Origin: Melioribacteraceae bacterium 4301-Me | GTDB lineage: Bacteria > Bacteroidota > Ignavibacteria > Ignavibacteriales > Melioribacteraceae | Reading direction: 5' to 3' | Length of the DNA: 64,000 bases | NCBI GenBank assembly: GCA_041538185.1 | Contig: JBGORM010000001.1 | Location: forward strand, 682,001 to 746,000 | In this document: positions 1 to 8,595 of the stretch, piece by piece | Numbering within the stretch: position 1 is the stretch's first letter | Layout: each line of letters opens with the position of its first letter | Position numbers and translations under genes: made by a program | Notes under the pieces: generated by a model | Told to the model about the DNA's origin: nothing | Seen by the model: the letters and a program-made list of their open reading frames with translations, nothing else | Database searches by the model: none

Positions 1-14
1 TCACATATTGTTAT

Positions 15-88
15 GCGCCCGTAGCTCAATTGGATAGAGCATGTGACTTCGGATCACAGGGTTGAGGGTTCGAATCCTTCCGGGCGTA
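15..88 (+). tRNA. tRNA-Arg, anticodon TCG
   Basis: A complete cloverleaf can be folded by eye. The acceptor arms GCGCCCG and CGGGCGT pair, with a G-U first pair. The D-arm is GCTC..GAGC, the anticodon stem is TGTGA/TCACA around loop CTTCGGA, and the T-arm carries GGTTCGAATCC. The loop gives anticodon TCG, which reads CGA-type arginine codons. The 3' CCA is not encoded. The next gene begins about 480 bases downstream, so this looks like a single-tRNA unit. Confidence 0.95.
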
Positions 89-176
89 CAAATGTTACTT
101 TTACACTTAGACTAACAAATAAACCTGTTCTACTCTCCCCTTTCTAAAATTAAATATATCTATTTACTTTATTTAT

Positions 177-486
177 CATTGCTGTCAGAAATAATTTTGA
201 AATCAAATTCCGAAGGGATGAATTACAAATAAATTTAGAAAACTTCATGATTTTGGACTATTCTACTTGTCTTGTAAATCAATCCCTATCTCGTCCCTAC
301 GGGACTTTTAACTTCAGTTTGATATTTATTTATTCTATAACTATATAATCCCTAAAGGGATTACATTGGTTTATGCATAATCAAAGCTTTATTGTCCCCT
401 CAGGACAAAATATTTATAGGATAAAGAACAAAGAAATAGATTAAGTCCATTTAGGGACGAAATAAAAAATGTATTGGACAGATATG
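177..486. mobile_element. MITE-like element, copy 1 (310 bp)
   Basis: This stretch is about 95% identical to 15868-16171. It is bounded by an exact 8-bp direct repeat, TTATTTAT (169-176 and 487-494), which is the expected target-site duplication. The left end begins CATTGCTGTC and the right end, read on the minus strand, begins CATATCTGTCCAA, so the termini are imperfect inverted repeats. There is no coding capacity. Inside are short palindromes such as GTCCCTACGGGAC, ATCCCTAAAGGGAT and TGTCCCCTCAGGACA. It is non-autonomous and must have been moved by a transposase encoded elsewhere. The family is not identified; an 8-bp duplication fits several, including ISAs1. It fills nearly the whole gap between tRNA-Arg and the response regulator gene. 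Confidence 0.85.
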
Positions 487-568
487 TTATTTATATTAGT
501 CAAATAATAAAATTATGATTGTCCATTATTCTTCAAACTTTCTTCAGATTTTTAATTTAGCTTAAGGT

Positions 569-1246
569 ATGAAGATTTTATTAATCGAAGACGAAAAGGA
601 CCTTGCCAAATCAATTGTAGATTTTTTATGCAGAGAAGAATTTGTTATTGACGCTGTACATAATTATGCAGACGCTTACGAAAAAATTAACCTTTACGAA
701 TACGACTGTGCATTGATTGATATTATGTTACCTGGTGGCTCTGGCTTAAATTTGGTTACAAAGTTTAAGGAAATCCAGCCTAAGTGCGGCATAATAATTA
801 TTACTGCCAAAAATACCATTGACGATAAACTAACAGGACTAGAACTTGGTGCGGATGATTATATTACTAAGCCATTTCATCTTGCAGAATTAAATGCAAG
901 AATAAAATCAGTTTTAAGAAGAAGATTTTTTGATGGAAACAACAAAGTAGTTATAAATGAAATTTCAATTGATACTGAAACAAGAACAGTTTCTGTAAAC
1001 AATAAAAATGTTGAGTTAACTAAAAGAGAGTACGATATTCTTTTGTTTTTTGTTAGCAATAAGGAAAGGGTTCTAACAAAAGAATCAATCGTTGAACACA
1101 TCTGGGGAGATGATGCAAATGCTTTTGATAATTTTGATTTTGTTTACACACACATTAAAAACCTTCGCAAAAAGCTTATAGAGCAAGGTGCGAATGATTA
1201 CATCAAATCTGTTTATGGAATCGGATATAAGTTTACATTAAAATGA
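569..1246 (+). CDS. OmpR/PhoB-family response regulator
   Basis: This is a DNA-binding response regulator of 225 residues, the usual length for the OmpR class. The receiver domain spans about 1-115, with the acidic pair E7/D8, phospho-acceptor D51 in LIDIMLPGGSG, and the conserved lysine in ITKPF. A winged-helix C-terminal domain (about 125-222) ends in the typical YIKSVYGIGYKF wing. The stop overlaps the start of the following histidine kinase by four bases (ATGA), so the two are translationally coupled and form a two-component system. The neighbouring efflux genes are its likely targets, though this is inferred from position only. Confidence 0.93.
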   Translation: MKILLIEDEKDLAKSIVDFLCREEFVIDAVHNYADAYEKINLYEYDCALIDIMLPGGSGLNLVTKFKEIQPKCGIIIITAKNTIDDKLTGLELGADDYITKPFHLAELNARIKSVLRRRFFDGNNKVVINEISIDTETRTVSVNNKNVELTKREYDILLFFVSNKERVLTKESIVEHIWGDDANAFDNFDFVYTHIKNLRKKLIEQGANDYIKSVYGIGYKFTLK

Positions 1247-2511
1247 AATTGATAAATAAAATAAGTGTTTATTTTCTTGCTAGTTCTCTTATGATTTTTG
1301 TAGTTATCTCTTTAGGAATTTATTTACTATTGGGGAAAGCAGTAGAAAAAGAAATTGACGAGCAATTATCTAAGATATATGACGAAGTAGTTCGCGAAAT
1401 AAAAAACGGCAAACAAACCAGCTTCTATCCTTTTGTTCAGGTTGATTCAATTAATACTTCTGAAGATGCAATGGGTTTTAGCGATGTCCAAATTTTTAAT
1501 AAAGAGGAAAATGAAACTGAGCCATTCAGACAATTAACTTCATTCGCAAGCATCAATGGGAAGAATTATAAAATAATTGTACGCACCTCTTTAATTGAAA
1601 AAGAAGATATTCTTACTTCCATTTTAACTATTACCCTTTTAGCCTTTTCGTTATTTGTAATAATCTTGTTTTTTATGAACAAGACTTTATCCCAGAAAAT
1701 CTTTAAAGATTTTTACGATTCTCTCAAAAGGATTGAAACTTTTTCAGTAAAAGAAAATTCACCTATTGTACTAAAAAAATCTGACATTGAAGAATTTAAA
1801 AAACTAAACGAATCAATTTCTTTTCTCTCTGAAAAAGCAATCAACGAATATCGCAGTTTAAAAGAATTTTCTGAGGAAACAAATCACGAGCTGCAAACAC
1901 CAGTGTCTGTAATAAAATCCAAACTTGAGCTTTTAATTCAAAACAGTTTACTAAGCGAAAATGATTATCACTTACTTGAGACAATATTAAAGAACTTAAA
2001 TAAGCTGGAAAAAATTAGTAAGTCACTCTTATTGTTAAATAAACTCGAGCACAAAGAATTATTTGAAGAAAATTGTCTTAATCTTTCCGATGAAATAAAT
2101 TCAGCATTAAAGGACAATACTGATTTTATTGAATCGAAAGAACTAATGCTTGATGTAACATTAGACAAAAATACAAACTTAATTGCTGACCAATCTTTAA
2201 TAAATATTTTACTAAGCAATCTGATATCAAATGCGATTAAACACAATCACCATAAAGGTAAATTAATTATTCAATTAAGCAATAATAAATTGACAGTTTC
2301 AAATACAACTGAAATCAAAGATAAAATTCCAGCAAAATTTTTTGATAGATTTTACAAAAGCAACAATTCAGATTCTGTGGGACTAGGATTGACAATCGCA
2401 AAAAAGATTTGCGATTTGTATGGATTTGTGATCACGAACCAATTTTCTGATAACTTTTATAGCGTGATGGTTGAGTTCAATAAGACAAAATTTTCATTGC
2501 AAGAACGATAA
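1243..2511 (+). CDS. Sensor histidine kinase
   Basis: This membrane sensor kinase of 422 residues partners the overlapping response regulator. A first transmembrane segment lies at about 9-31 and a second at about 125-147, enclosing a short periplasmic sensor region of roughly 90 residues with no recognisable ligand motif. The phospho-acceptor histidine sits in NHELQTPVSVIKSK near residue 214. The ATPase domain has an N-box (NLISNAIKHN) and a G2-type GLGLTIAKKI. The first G box is poorly conserved: the stretch after the N-box reads TVSNTTEIKDKIPAKFFDRF. The gene precedes tolC by about 57 bases and may share its transcript. The signal sensed is unknown. Confidence 0.92.
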   Translation: MKLINKISVYFLASSLMIFVVISLGIYLLLGKAVEKEIDEQLSKIYDEVVREIKNGKQTSFYPFVQVDSINTSEDAMGFSDVQIFNKEENETEPFRQLTSFASINGKNYKIIVRTSLIEKEDILTSILTITLLAFSLFVIILFFMNKTLSQKIFKDFYDSLKRIETFSVKENSPIVLKKSDIEEFKKLNESISFLSEKAINEYRSLKEFSEETNHELQTPVSVIKSKLELLIQNSLLSENDYHLLETILKNLNKLEKISKSLLLLNKLEHKELFEENCLNLSDEINSALKDNTDFIESKELMLDVTLDKNTNLIADQSLINILLSNLISNAIKHNHHKGKLIIQLSNNKLTVSNTTEIKDKIPAKFFDRFYKSNNSDSVGLGLTIAKKICDLYGFVITNQFSDNFYSVMVEFNKTKFSLQER

Positions 2512-2568
2512 TCTGATGTAATCTAAAACAATACAAAAGATTCATAAATAATTCTATTGGTAAAACAA

Positions 2569-3834
2569 ATGAAAGTCAGAACAATTCTATTAATATTTTT
2601 ATCATCAATGAATCTCTTTGCACAACATAATTTAGAATCTTATATCAACTCAGCTTACCGGAACAATCCAGCAATTAAAGAACAAAAGGCTCAACTAAAT
2701 ATTAACAACTTGCAGAGGGAACTGGATTACGCACAAAATTCCGGATTCCAAATGTATATGTCAGCCAATTATCTCTTCGTTCCCTACTTTAACAACAAAG
2801 GTGGAATTTTATCAACAAACCCTGATGTAAATGCAATTGGCTATGATATAGGAATAACTAACGGCGGATTGTATTCAGCTCAATTTAATATCGAGAAAAA
2901 TATTTTTAACGGTGCTTTGCTCAATGCTCTTGAAAGACAAAGAATGATTTCAGCAATAACTGCAGAAAATAATATTGAGTTATTAAAAAGAGATTTGCGT
3001 AAACAAGTTACTGACCAGTACCTTCAAACATATTCATCCTTCCAGCTATATAAAATGTCAAATGAATTAATCACTTATTTAACCAACCAATTAAAGATTC
3101 TTGGCGAACTTGTTGAAAGTGGAATGGCAAAGCAATCAGATTACCTACTGTTATCTGTAGAACTTGAGAATCAAAAAATTTCCATAAATGATTATTACTC
3201 ACAATTCCTTTCTAATTTGTTTGAATTAAATTCATTATGTGGAATTAAAGACAGCAGTGTTGTCGAATTGGAGCCGGTTTCACTCATGCTTCAAAGTAAA
3301 AAATTAAGTTCTGCTGTCCTTAAAAAATTTGAATTAGATAGCCTTGCAGTTGAAAATCAGCAAAGAGTTTTCGAAACAAGATATCAGCCACAAGTTTCAT
3401 TGTTTTTCAATACTGGGCTAAATGCAGTTGAGTTAACTAATATTCAAAGAAAATTTGGATTGAGTGCGGGAATAAATTTTTCACTTCCGATTTATGACGG
3501 CAATCAACGATCGATTACTCGGCAGCAAGTAAGAGTTTCTATAGAAACGATAAATAATTACAAATCGAATTTCGCAATTCTTCTTGACAATCAGAAAAGC
3601 TCAGCGTTAAAGAAAATTGAGAGCCTAAAGAACAACTTGGAAAACCTTTCCAAACAAATCGAAAGTTATAATACGATTATAAAAATATCAGAACAGGAAT
3701 TAAGACAGGGACAACTTTCTATGATTGAATATCTGACAATACTTAAAAACTTTACAGACCTTAAGAAAAACAAGATAGTTGCAGAAATAAATTATCAACT
3801 TGAAATCAACAATTATAATTACTGGAATTATTGA
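2569..3834 (+). CDS. TolC-family outer-membrane efflux protein
   Basis: This is the outer-membrane channel subunit of a tripartite efflux system. A signal peptide (MKVRTILLIFLSSMNLFAQ) is followed by alternating coiled-coil helices and strands of the TolC/OEP type. Examples are LESYINSAYRNNPAIKEQKAQL near the N-terminus and the second repeat ending around residue 400. I chose the ATG at 2569 rather than the in-frame TTG at 2557 because the signal peptide then starts with MK. At 421 residues it is a normal length for the family. Its stop (3832-3834) lies one base before the ATG of the membrane fusion protein, so the two are in one operon. Confidence 0.88.
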   Translation: MKVRTILLIFLSSMNLFAQHNLESYINSAYRNNPAIKEQKAQLNINNLQRELDYAQNSGFQMYMSANYLFVPYFNNKGGILSTNPDVNAIGYDIGITNGGLYSAQFNIEKNIFNGALLNALERQRMISAITAENNIELLKRDLRKQVTDQYLQTYSSFQLYKMSNELITYLTNQLKILGELVESGMAKQSDYLLLSVELENQKISINDYYSQFLSNLFELNSLCGIKDSSVVELEPVSLMLQSKKLSSAVLKKFELDSLAVENQQRVFETRYQPQVSLFFNTGLNAVELTNIQRKFGLSAGINFSLPIYDGNQRSITRQQVRVSIETINNYKSNFAILLDNQKSSALKKIESLKNNLENLSKQIESYNTIIKISEQELRQGQLSMIEYLTILKNFTDLKKNKIVAEINYQLEINNYNYWNY

Positions 3835-3835
3835 A

Positions 3836-4858
3836 ATGAGAAAATCAATTTTAAGAAGCAGATTATTTCGCTTCGCCAGCCTTACCTTTTGGCAGGCTCA
3901 TAATAATAATACAGGACTGTCATTGCAAAGGCGAAACCCGAAGCAATCTCAAAACTTTTTGTTGTTAATTACATTGCTCATCCTTTTAATATTTATTGTT
4001 TCCTGTTCAAGCGATACAAAAACAACACAGACAGAGATATTAGGCACACCAGTAAAAGTTGCAAATCCATCTAAAGCATCCCTAACTGAATATATGAGTT
4101 TTAATGCAAATACTGTTTTTCTGAAAAAAGAAATTGTGCGTTCAACATTTCAAGGTTTCATTCAGAAAGTATACAAGAATATTGGTGATTATATAAAAGC
4201 TGGTGATGTAGTTTTTCAAATAATCACCAAAGAAGCTTATGCAACAGATAGTCTAAGAGTGAAATTAAGTGACGAAGTCTTTAGCGGCATAGTAAATATC
4301 AAATCAAAAACAAGCGGAATTTTAACAGAACTAAATTACAATGTTGGTGATTTTGTTTCCGATGGTGAACAGCTGGCTGTAATTTCAAATCCAAATTCTC
4401 TTGCTGTGTTATTAAATGTCCCATATCAGCATATTTCTAAAATTAAGCTTAAGTCAAGTTGCATTTTAATTTTTCCAAATGGCAAGAAAGTAGAAGGAAT
4501 TATTGCCAAGTCATTGCCAAGTGTTGATCCTGTATCACAAACTCAAACCTTTTTGATTGATTTTAACGATGGAAATATTATCCCAGAAAATCTTAATCTC
4601 GAAGTAAAGATTTCTATTAATGTTATAAAAAATGCAGTTGTGTTGCCAAAATCAGCAATCCAAACCAATGAAACCCTTACAAATTTTTGGATAATGAAAA
4701 TGATAAACGATTCAACTGCAGTTAGGACAAAAATTATAAAAGGGATTGAGAATGATAGTCTGGTACAAATTATTAATCCCAAATTATCATTAACAGATAA
4801 AATTATAATTGATGGTGCTTATGGACTGCCGGATACCGCAAAGGTGATTGTGAAATAG
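3836..4858 (+). CDS. Periplasmic membrane fusion (adaptor) lipoprotein of RND efflux pump
   Basis: This HlyD/AcrA-like adaptor joins the RND pump to the TolC channel. The biotinyl-lipoyl-like part is visible at GFIQKVYKNIGDYIKAGDVVFQI and again at GILTELNYNVGDFVSDGEQL, followed by beta-barrel and membrane-proximal domains ending near residue 340. A lipobox-like FIVSC places the lipidated cysteine near residue 57, so the apparent signal region is about 56 residues instead of about 20. Residues about 9-38 are encoded by a REP-like hairpin repeat (3860-3949). A TTG start after the repeat (about 3957) would give a normal-length signal peptide and is a real alternative. The RND gene lies 720 bases downstream, separated by repeats and a nuclease gene. 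Confidence 0.87.
   Translation: MRKSILRSRLFRFASLTFWQAHNNNTGLSLQRRNPKQSQNFLLLITLLILLIFIVSCSSDTKTTQTEILGTPVKVANPSKASLTEYMSFNANTVFLKKEIVRSTFQGFIQKVYKNIGDYIKAGDVVFQIITKEAYATDSLRVKLSDEVFSGIVNIKSKTSGILTELNYNVGDFVSDGEQLAVISNPNSLAVLLNVPYQHISKIKLKSSCILIFPNGKKVEGIIAKSLPSVDPVSQTQTFLIDFNDGNIIPENLNLEVKISINVIKNAVVLPKSAIQTNETLTNFWIMKMINDSTAVRTKIIKGIENDSLVQIINPKLSLTDKIIIDGAYGLPDTAKVIVK
3860..3949. repeat. REP-like inverted repeat inside the 5' end of the adaptor gene
   Basis: The left arm AGATTATTTCGCTTCGCC (3860-3877) is a degenerate inverse of the right arm, which lies in 3919-3949 and begins GTCATTGCAAAGGCGAAACC. The right arm belongs to the same family as the units at 4861-4982 and 5293-5553. Between the arms is a second small hairpin (AGCC..GGCT, 3878-3898). 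The repeat is read through in frame with no stop, so it adds about 30 residues ahead of the lipoprotein hydrophobic core. Confidence 0.8.
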
Positions 4859-4860
4859 TT

Positions 4861-4982
4861 ATTGCGAGGGCGATAGCCCGAAGCAATCCATAAAGAAGAA
4901 CAGATTGCTTCGCTTCATTTCATTTCGCTCGCAATGACTGCGCTGAACTGTAGTTGCGAGGAGCGAAGCGACGAAGCAATCT
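4861..4982. repeat. REP-like hairpin block upstream of GIY-YIG gene
   Basis: Three units of a hairpin repeat family occur in alternating orientation: unit A at 4861-4888 (ATTGCGAGGGCGATAGCCCG...), unit B inverted at 4902-4938 (AGATTGCTTCG...GCAATGAC), and unit C at 4952-4982 (ending CGACGAAGCAATCT). The block from 4861 to about 4987 is nearly identical to 5349-5475 beyond the nuclease gene; the first 81 bases differ at one position. Such CGAAGCAATCT repeats are known to be scattered through many bacterial genomes. Confidence 0.9.
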
Positions 4983-5002
4983 AAAATAAACAAACATTGT
5001 TT

Positions 5003-5293
5003 ATGGACAAGAAATATTTTGTATACATAATGACAAACAAAAACAACACAGTATTATACACTGGAGTTACAAATAATCTTGTTCGTAGAGTTTATGAACA
5101 CAAAGAAAAATTAATTGAAGGATTTACTAAAAAGTATAACTGTACAAAATTAGTTTGGTATGAAATATATACCGATGCTTACAGCGCAATTTCGCGTGAG
5201 AAACAAATTAAAGCAGGATCAAGAAAAAAGAAATTAGAACTAATTAATTCTTTGAATCCTGAGTGGAAAGATTTATACTATGAAATATTATGA
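5003..5293 (+). CDS. GIY-YIG nuclease-domain protein (UPF0213/YhbQ-like), repeat-embedded
   Basis: This is a single-domain GIY-YIG endonuclease of 96 residues. The two signature strands appear as YFVYIMTNKNN and LYTGVTNN, followed by the catalytic-type arginine in NLVRRVYEHK and the conserved SREKQIK segment that carries the metal-binding glutamate in this family. I chose the ATG at 5003; the in-frame TTG at 4997 is also possible. The gene begins about 20 bases after one repeat block, and its TGA stop overlaps the first base of the next block. It therefore sits as a compact cassette between near-identical repeats, interrupting an efflux operon. Small proteins of this type are single-domain nucleases of mostly unknown role. 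A part in spreading the flanking repeats is my inference. Confidence 0.88.
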   Translation: MDKKYFVYIMTNKNNTVLYTGVTNNLVRRVYEHKEKLIEGFTKKYNCTKLVWYEIYTDAYSAISREKQIKAGSRKKKLELINSLNPEWKDLYYEIL

Positions 5294-5553
5294 GATTGCT
5301 TCGTCCCGACAAGTCGGGACTCGCAATGACCAAGTGTGTGGAATCGTCATTGCGAGGGCGATAGCCCGAAGCAATCCATAAAGAAGAACAGATTGCTTCG
5401 CTTCATATCATTTCGCTCGCAATGACTGCACTGAACTGTCATTGCGAGGAGCAGAGCGACGAAGCAATCTAAAAAGTGAAAGGGATTGCTTCACTTCGTT
5501 CGTAATGACTACATTGAACTGTCATTGCAAGGAGTGAAACGACGAAGCAATCT
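5293..5553. repeat. REP-like hairpin block downstream of GIY-YIG gene
   Basis: Six alternating units follow one another: D inverted 5293-5330 (with an internal GTCCCGACAAGTCGGGAC hairpin), E 5346-5377, F inverted 5390-5426, G 5438-5470, H inverted 5483-5509 and I 5521-5553. Units E-F-G repeat units A-B-C upstream of the nuclease gene almost exactly. Units H and I are more diverged, which suggests older copies. The block ends about 28 bases before the RND pump start, just ahead of its ribosome-binding site AAGGTAAAG. Confidence 0.9.
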
Positions 5554-5581
5554 AAAATAAAATTTATTAAGGTAAAGAACT

Positions 5582-8500
5582 ATGAACACCTTCTACACAA
5601 AATTTAAAAGCCCAATAATTGTCATACTTTTTATTATTCTCATTGGTGGATTTTTTTCACTATCAAATATTAAGTCTGGACTGTTCCCCGATATTACTTT
5701 CCCCAAAATCAAAATTATTGCAGATAATGGGCAGCAGCCAGTTGATAAAATGATGGTTACAGTCACAATCCCTCTTGAAAATGCAATAAAAAAAGTTCAG
5801 GACCTAAATTTAATTCGCAGTACAACAAGTCGTGGCAGCTGTGAAATTTCCGCTTTCCTGAATTGGAATACAAACATTGATTTGGGTAAACAGCGTATTG
5901 AAGCTCAGATTAACGCAATCAAACAACAGCTTCCCCCGGATGTAAATATTACGATTGAAAAAATGAATCCTTCAATTCTGCCTGTAATGGGTTTTTCGCT
6001 TGAAGGCGATGGCAAAAGCCAAATTGAATTAAGACAAATAGCCGAGTATACAGTTAAACCTTTCTTGTCGCGTGTAAAAGGTGTATCAGAAATTGCGGTA
6101 ATTGGAGGGAAAATAAAAGAGTATCATATAATTTTTGATCCAGTAAAACTTAGTCAGCTTGGCATTACACCAAAAACCATTTCAGAGGTATTAGCTCAGT
6201 CAAATATTATTTCATCGACTGGATATATTAAAGATTATAACCGCTTATATCTAACAATAACTAATGCAGCTATAAATACAAAAAGCGAATTGGAAAACAC
6301 GATTATAACCAACTCGCCTAAACGAGTCATAAAGTTAAGTGACATTGCAAAAATTGAGATTGGTGAATTGAAAGAATATATAAAAATAAATGCAAATGGT
6401 AAAAATGTTCCATTAGTAGCTGTTTTAAAACAACCGAATTCAAATTTAATTGAAGTTGTTGATAGTGTGAAATCGCAAATAAAACAGTTAAGTAAAATAT
6501 TGCCCAAAGGAGTTATACTAAAACCGTTTTATAATCAAGCTGATTTTGTCAATGATTCAATCAAAAGTTTAAAGGACGTCCTTTGGGTTGGGCTTTTACT
6601 AGCAATAATTGTTACAATAATTTTTCTTCGTTCGTTAAAGGGAAGCACTGTAATTTTAATTACTATCCCAATTACACTAAGCTTAACTCTCACAATTTTA
6701 TATGCGATGGGTTACACATTTAACATTATGACTATCGGTGCAATTGCAGCAGCTATTGGATTGATTATAGATGATGCTATAGTAGTTGTGGAACAGATTC
6801 ATCGTATGCACGAAGAAAATCAAAATTTAAGCTCAAATGAACTTGTCACAATGGCAATAAAATTTCTTCTTCCCGCGATGGTTGGTTCATCTTTAAGTAC
6901 AATTGTAATTTTTCTTCCCTTTGCTTTGATGAGTGGTGTTGCCGGTGCATACTTTAAAGTTCTTACAGATACAATGATTATCACATTAATATCATCATTC
7001 TTTGTTACCTGGATTGGATTGCCGGTAGTTTATCTTTTACTTTCTCGAAAAGGGCATTCAATTAAACCTAAACCGAAGGATAAAAATAAAACCGGTTGGG
7101 TTTACTTTTTTATTAAGCGTCCGTATATCGCAATAAGCATAATTGTGATATTAATTTTTCTTGCATACTTTTTACTGCCAAAGCTGCCTTCCGGTTTTTT
7201 ACCTGAGATGGATGAGGGTTCAATTGTTCTTGATTATTCAAGTCCGCCGGGAACATCACTCGAAGACACCGACAAGATGTTGCAATATGTTGATAATGTG
7301 CTAAATACAATTCCGGAAGTTGAATCTTTCTCAAGAAGAACAGGAACACAAATGGGTTTTTTTATCACCGAACCAAATCGTGGTGATTATCTTATTCAAT
7401 TAAAGAAAAAAAGAAATAAAACCACCGCACAGGTTTCAGATGAGATAAGAAGTAAAATTGAAACCGCACTCCCTTCGCTTCGTGTTGATTTTGGTCAGGT
7501 AATTACTGATATGCTTGGTGACTTAATGAGTTCAGTGCAGCCAATTGAAATAAAAATTTTTGGTGATGACAAAACGACTCTTTATAAATTGGCAAATGAT
7601 GTTGCTAATGTTGTTCAAAACACTAACGGCACAGCAGATGTATTTAATGGAATTACAATCGCTGGTCCAGAGTTAACTTTTGACCCTAATATTGCTAAGC
7701 TAAGTCAATATCAATTAACTCCGCAAGATTTTCAATTTCAAATGCAAACTAAAATTAAAGGTAGTGTTGTTGGTTCAATATTGGAAAAAAACCGTATGGT
7801 TGATATCAGAATGATTGAACAGAAAAAAGACAGAACAATAAATGAGCTGAAAAATACTACAATATTTATTCCCGATGGAAGATTAAAACCTATTGATGAG
7901 TTTGCTAATTTCAGATTAACAAGCGGAGTTGCAGAAATTGAGCGAGAAAATCTAAAACAAATGGTTGCAGTTACAGCAAGATTGAACAATCGTGATTTGG
8001 GCAGTACACTTGCCGATATTCAAAAAAATATTTCATCAAAAATAAATTTGCCTCAAGGTTACCAAATTGTTTATGGCGGCTCTTACGCTGAGCAGCAACA
8101 AGCCTTCAAAGAATTGATAATTATTCTTCTTTTGGCAGTATTATTGGTATTTACAGTAATACTTTTTTTGTTTAGAAAAATTCGTGCTGGTCTTGCAATA
8201 ATATTTCTTTCTGTTCTTGGTATAAGCGGAAGTGTGCTTGCACTTTTTTTAACCGGTACACCGTTAAACGTAGGAAGTTATATTGGACTGATTATGATTG
8301 TTGGAATTATAGGAGAAAATTCTATTTTTACTTACAAGCAGTTTTCAGAAGCAAAACAAATTGGAATGGAAAAAAACGATGCAATTGCATATTCAATATC
8401 TATCAGACTTCGTCCAAATTTAATGACTGCGCTTGGGGCAATAACAGCGTTGTTCCCGCTTGCACTTGGCATCGGAAGCGGAGCGCAGCTTCATCAGCCA

Positions 8501-8593
8501 TTAGCAATTGCAATTATAGGCGGATTTATAGCCGCTGTACCGCTATTAATAATTGTGTTGCCAACTATTCTAGTATTGATTGAAAGAGAATAA
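5582..8593 (+). CDS. RND-family inner-membrane efflux pump
   Basis: This proton-driven RND transporter has 1003 residues, close to the usual length of about 1030. It shows the two-fold repeat of the family: an N-terminal anchor helix, a first periplasmic porter region (FPDITFPKIKI...), transmembrane helices from about residue 335, then a second porter domain and a second membrane half. Helix 4 carries the proton-relay acid pair in GLIIDDAIVVVEQIHR near residue 394, the arrangement seen in HAE-type drug and organic-substrate pumps. The substrate is unresolved. It works with the TolC and adaptor genes upstream, from which it is separated by the repeat-nuclease cassette. The TonB receptor gene starts two bases after its stop. 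Confidence 0.93.
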   Translation: MNTFYTKFKSPIIVILFIILIGGFFSLSNIKSGLFPDITFPKIKIIADNGQQPVDKMMVTVTIPLENAIKKVQDLNLIRSTTSRGSCEISAFLNWNTNIDLGKQRIEAQINAIKQQLPPDVNITIEKMNPSILPVMGFSLEGDGKSQIELRQIAEYTVKPFLSRVKGVSEIAVIGGKIKEYHIIFDPVKLSQLGITPKTISEVLAQSNIISSTGYIKDYNRLYLTITNAAINTKSELENTIITNSPKRVIKLSDIAKIEIGELKEYIKINANGKNVPLVAVLKQPNSNLIEVVDSVKSQIKQLSKILPKGVILKPFYNQADFVNDSIKSLKDVLWVGLLLAIIVTIIFLRSLKGSTVILITIPITLSLTLTILYAMGYTFNIMTIGAIAAAIGLIIDDAIVVVEQIHRMHEENQNLSSNELVTMAIKFLLPAMVGSSLSTIVIFLPFALMSGVAGAYFKVLTDTMIITLISSFFVTWIGLPVVYLLLSRKGHSIKPKPKDKNKTGWVYFFIKRPYIAISIIVILIFLAYFLLPKLPSGFLPEMDEGSIVLDYSSPPGTSLEDTDKMLQYVDNVLNTIPEVESFSRRTGTQMGFFITEPNRGDYLIQLKKKRNKTTAQVSDEIRSKIETALPSLRVDFGQVITDMLGDLMSSVQPIEIKIFGDDKTTLYKLANDVANVVQNTNGTADVFNGITIAGPELTFDPNIAKLSQYQLTPQDFQFQMQTKIKGSVVGSILEKNRMVDIRMIEQKKDRTINELKNTTIFIPDGRLKPIDEFANFRLTSGVAEIERENLKQMVAVTARLNNRDLGSTLADIQKNISSKINLPQGYQIVYGGSYAEQQQAFKELIIILLLAVLLVFTVILFLFRKIRAGLAIIFLSVLGISGSVLALFLTGTPLNVGSYIGLIMIVGIIGENSIFTYKQFSEAKQIGMEKNDAIAYSISIRLRPNLMTALGAITALFPLALGIGSGAQLHQPLAIAIIGGFIAAVPLLIIVLPTILVLIERE

Positions 8594-8595
8594 AT

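Noticed and set aside
5293..5553. Transcription terminator before the RND pump gene
   Set aside because: The hairpins are REP-like units in both orientations without U-tracts. They may attenuate, but I cannot call them terminators.
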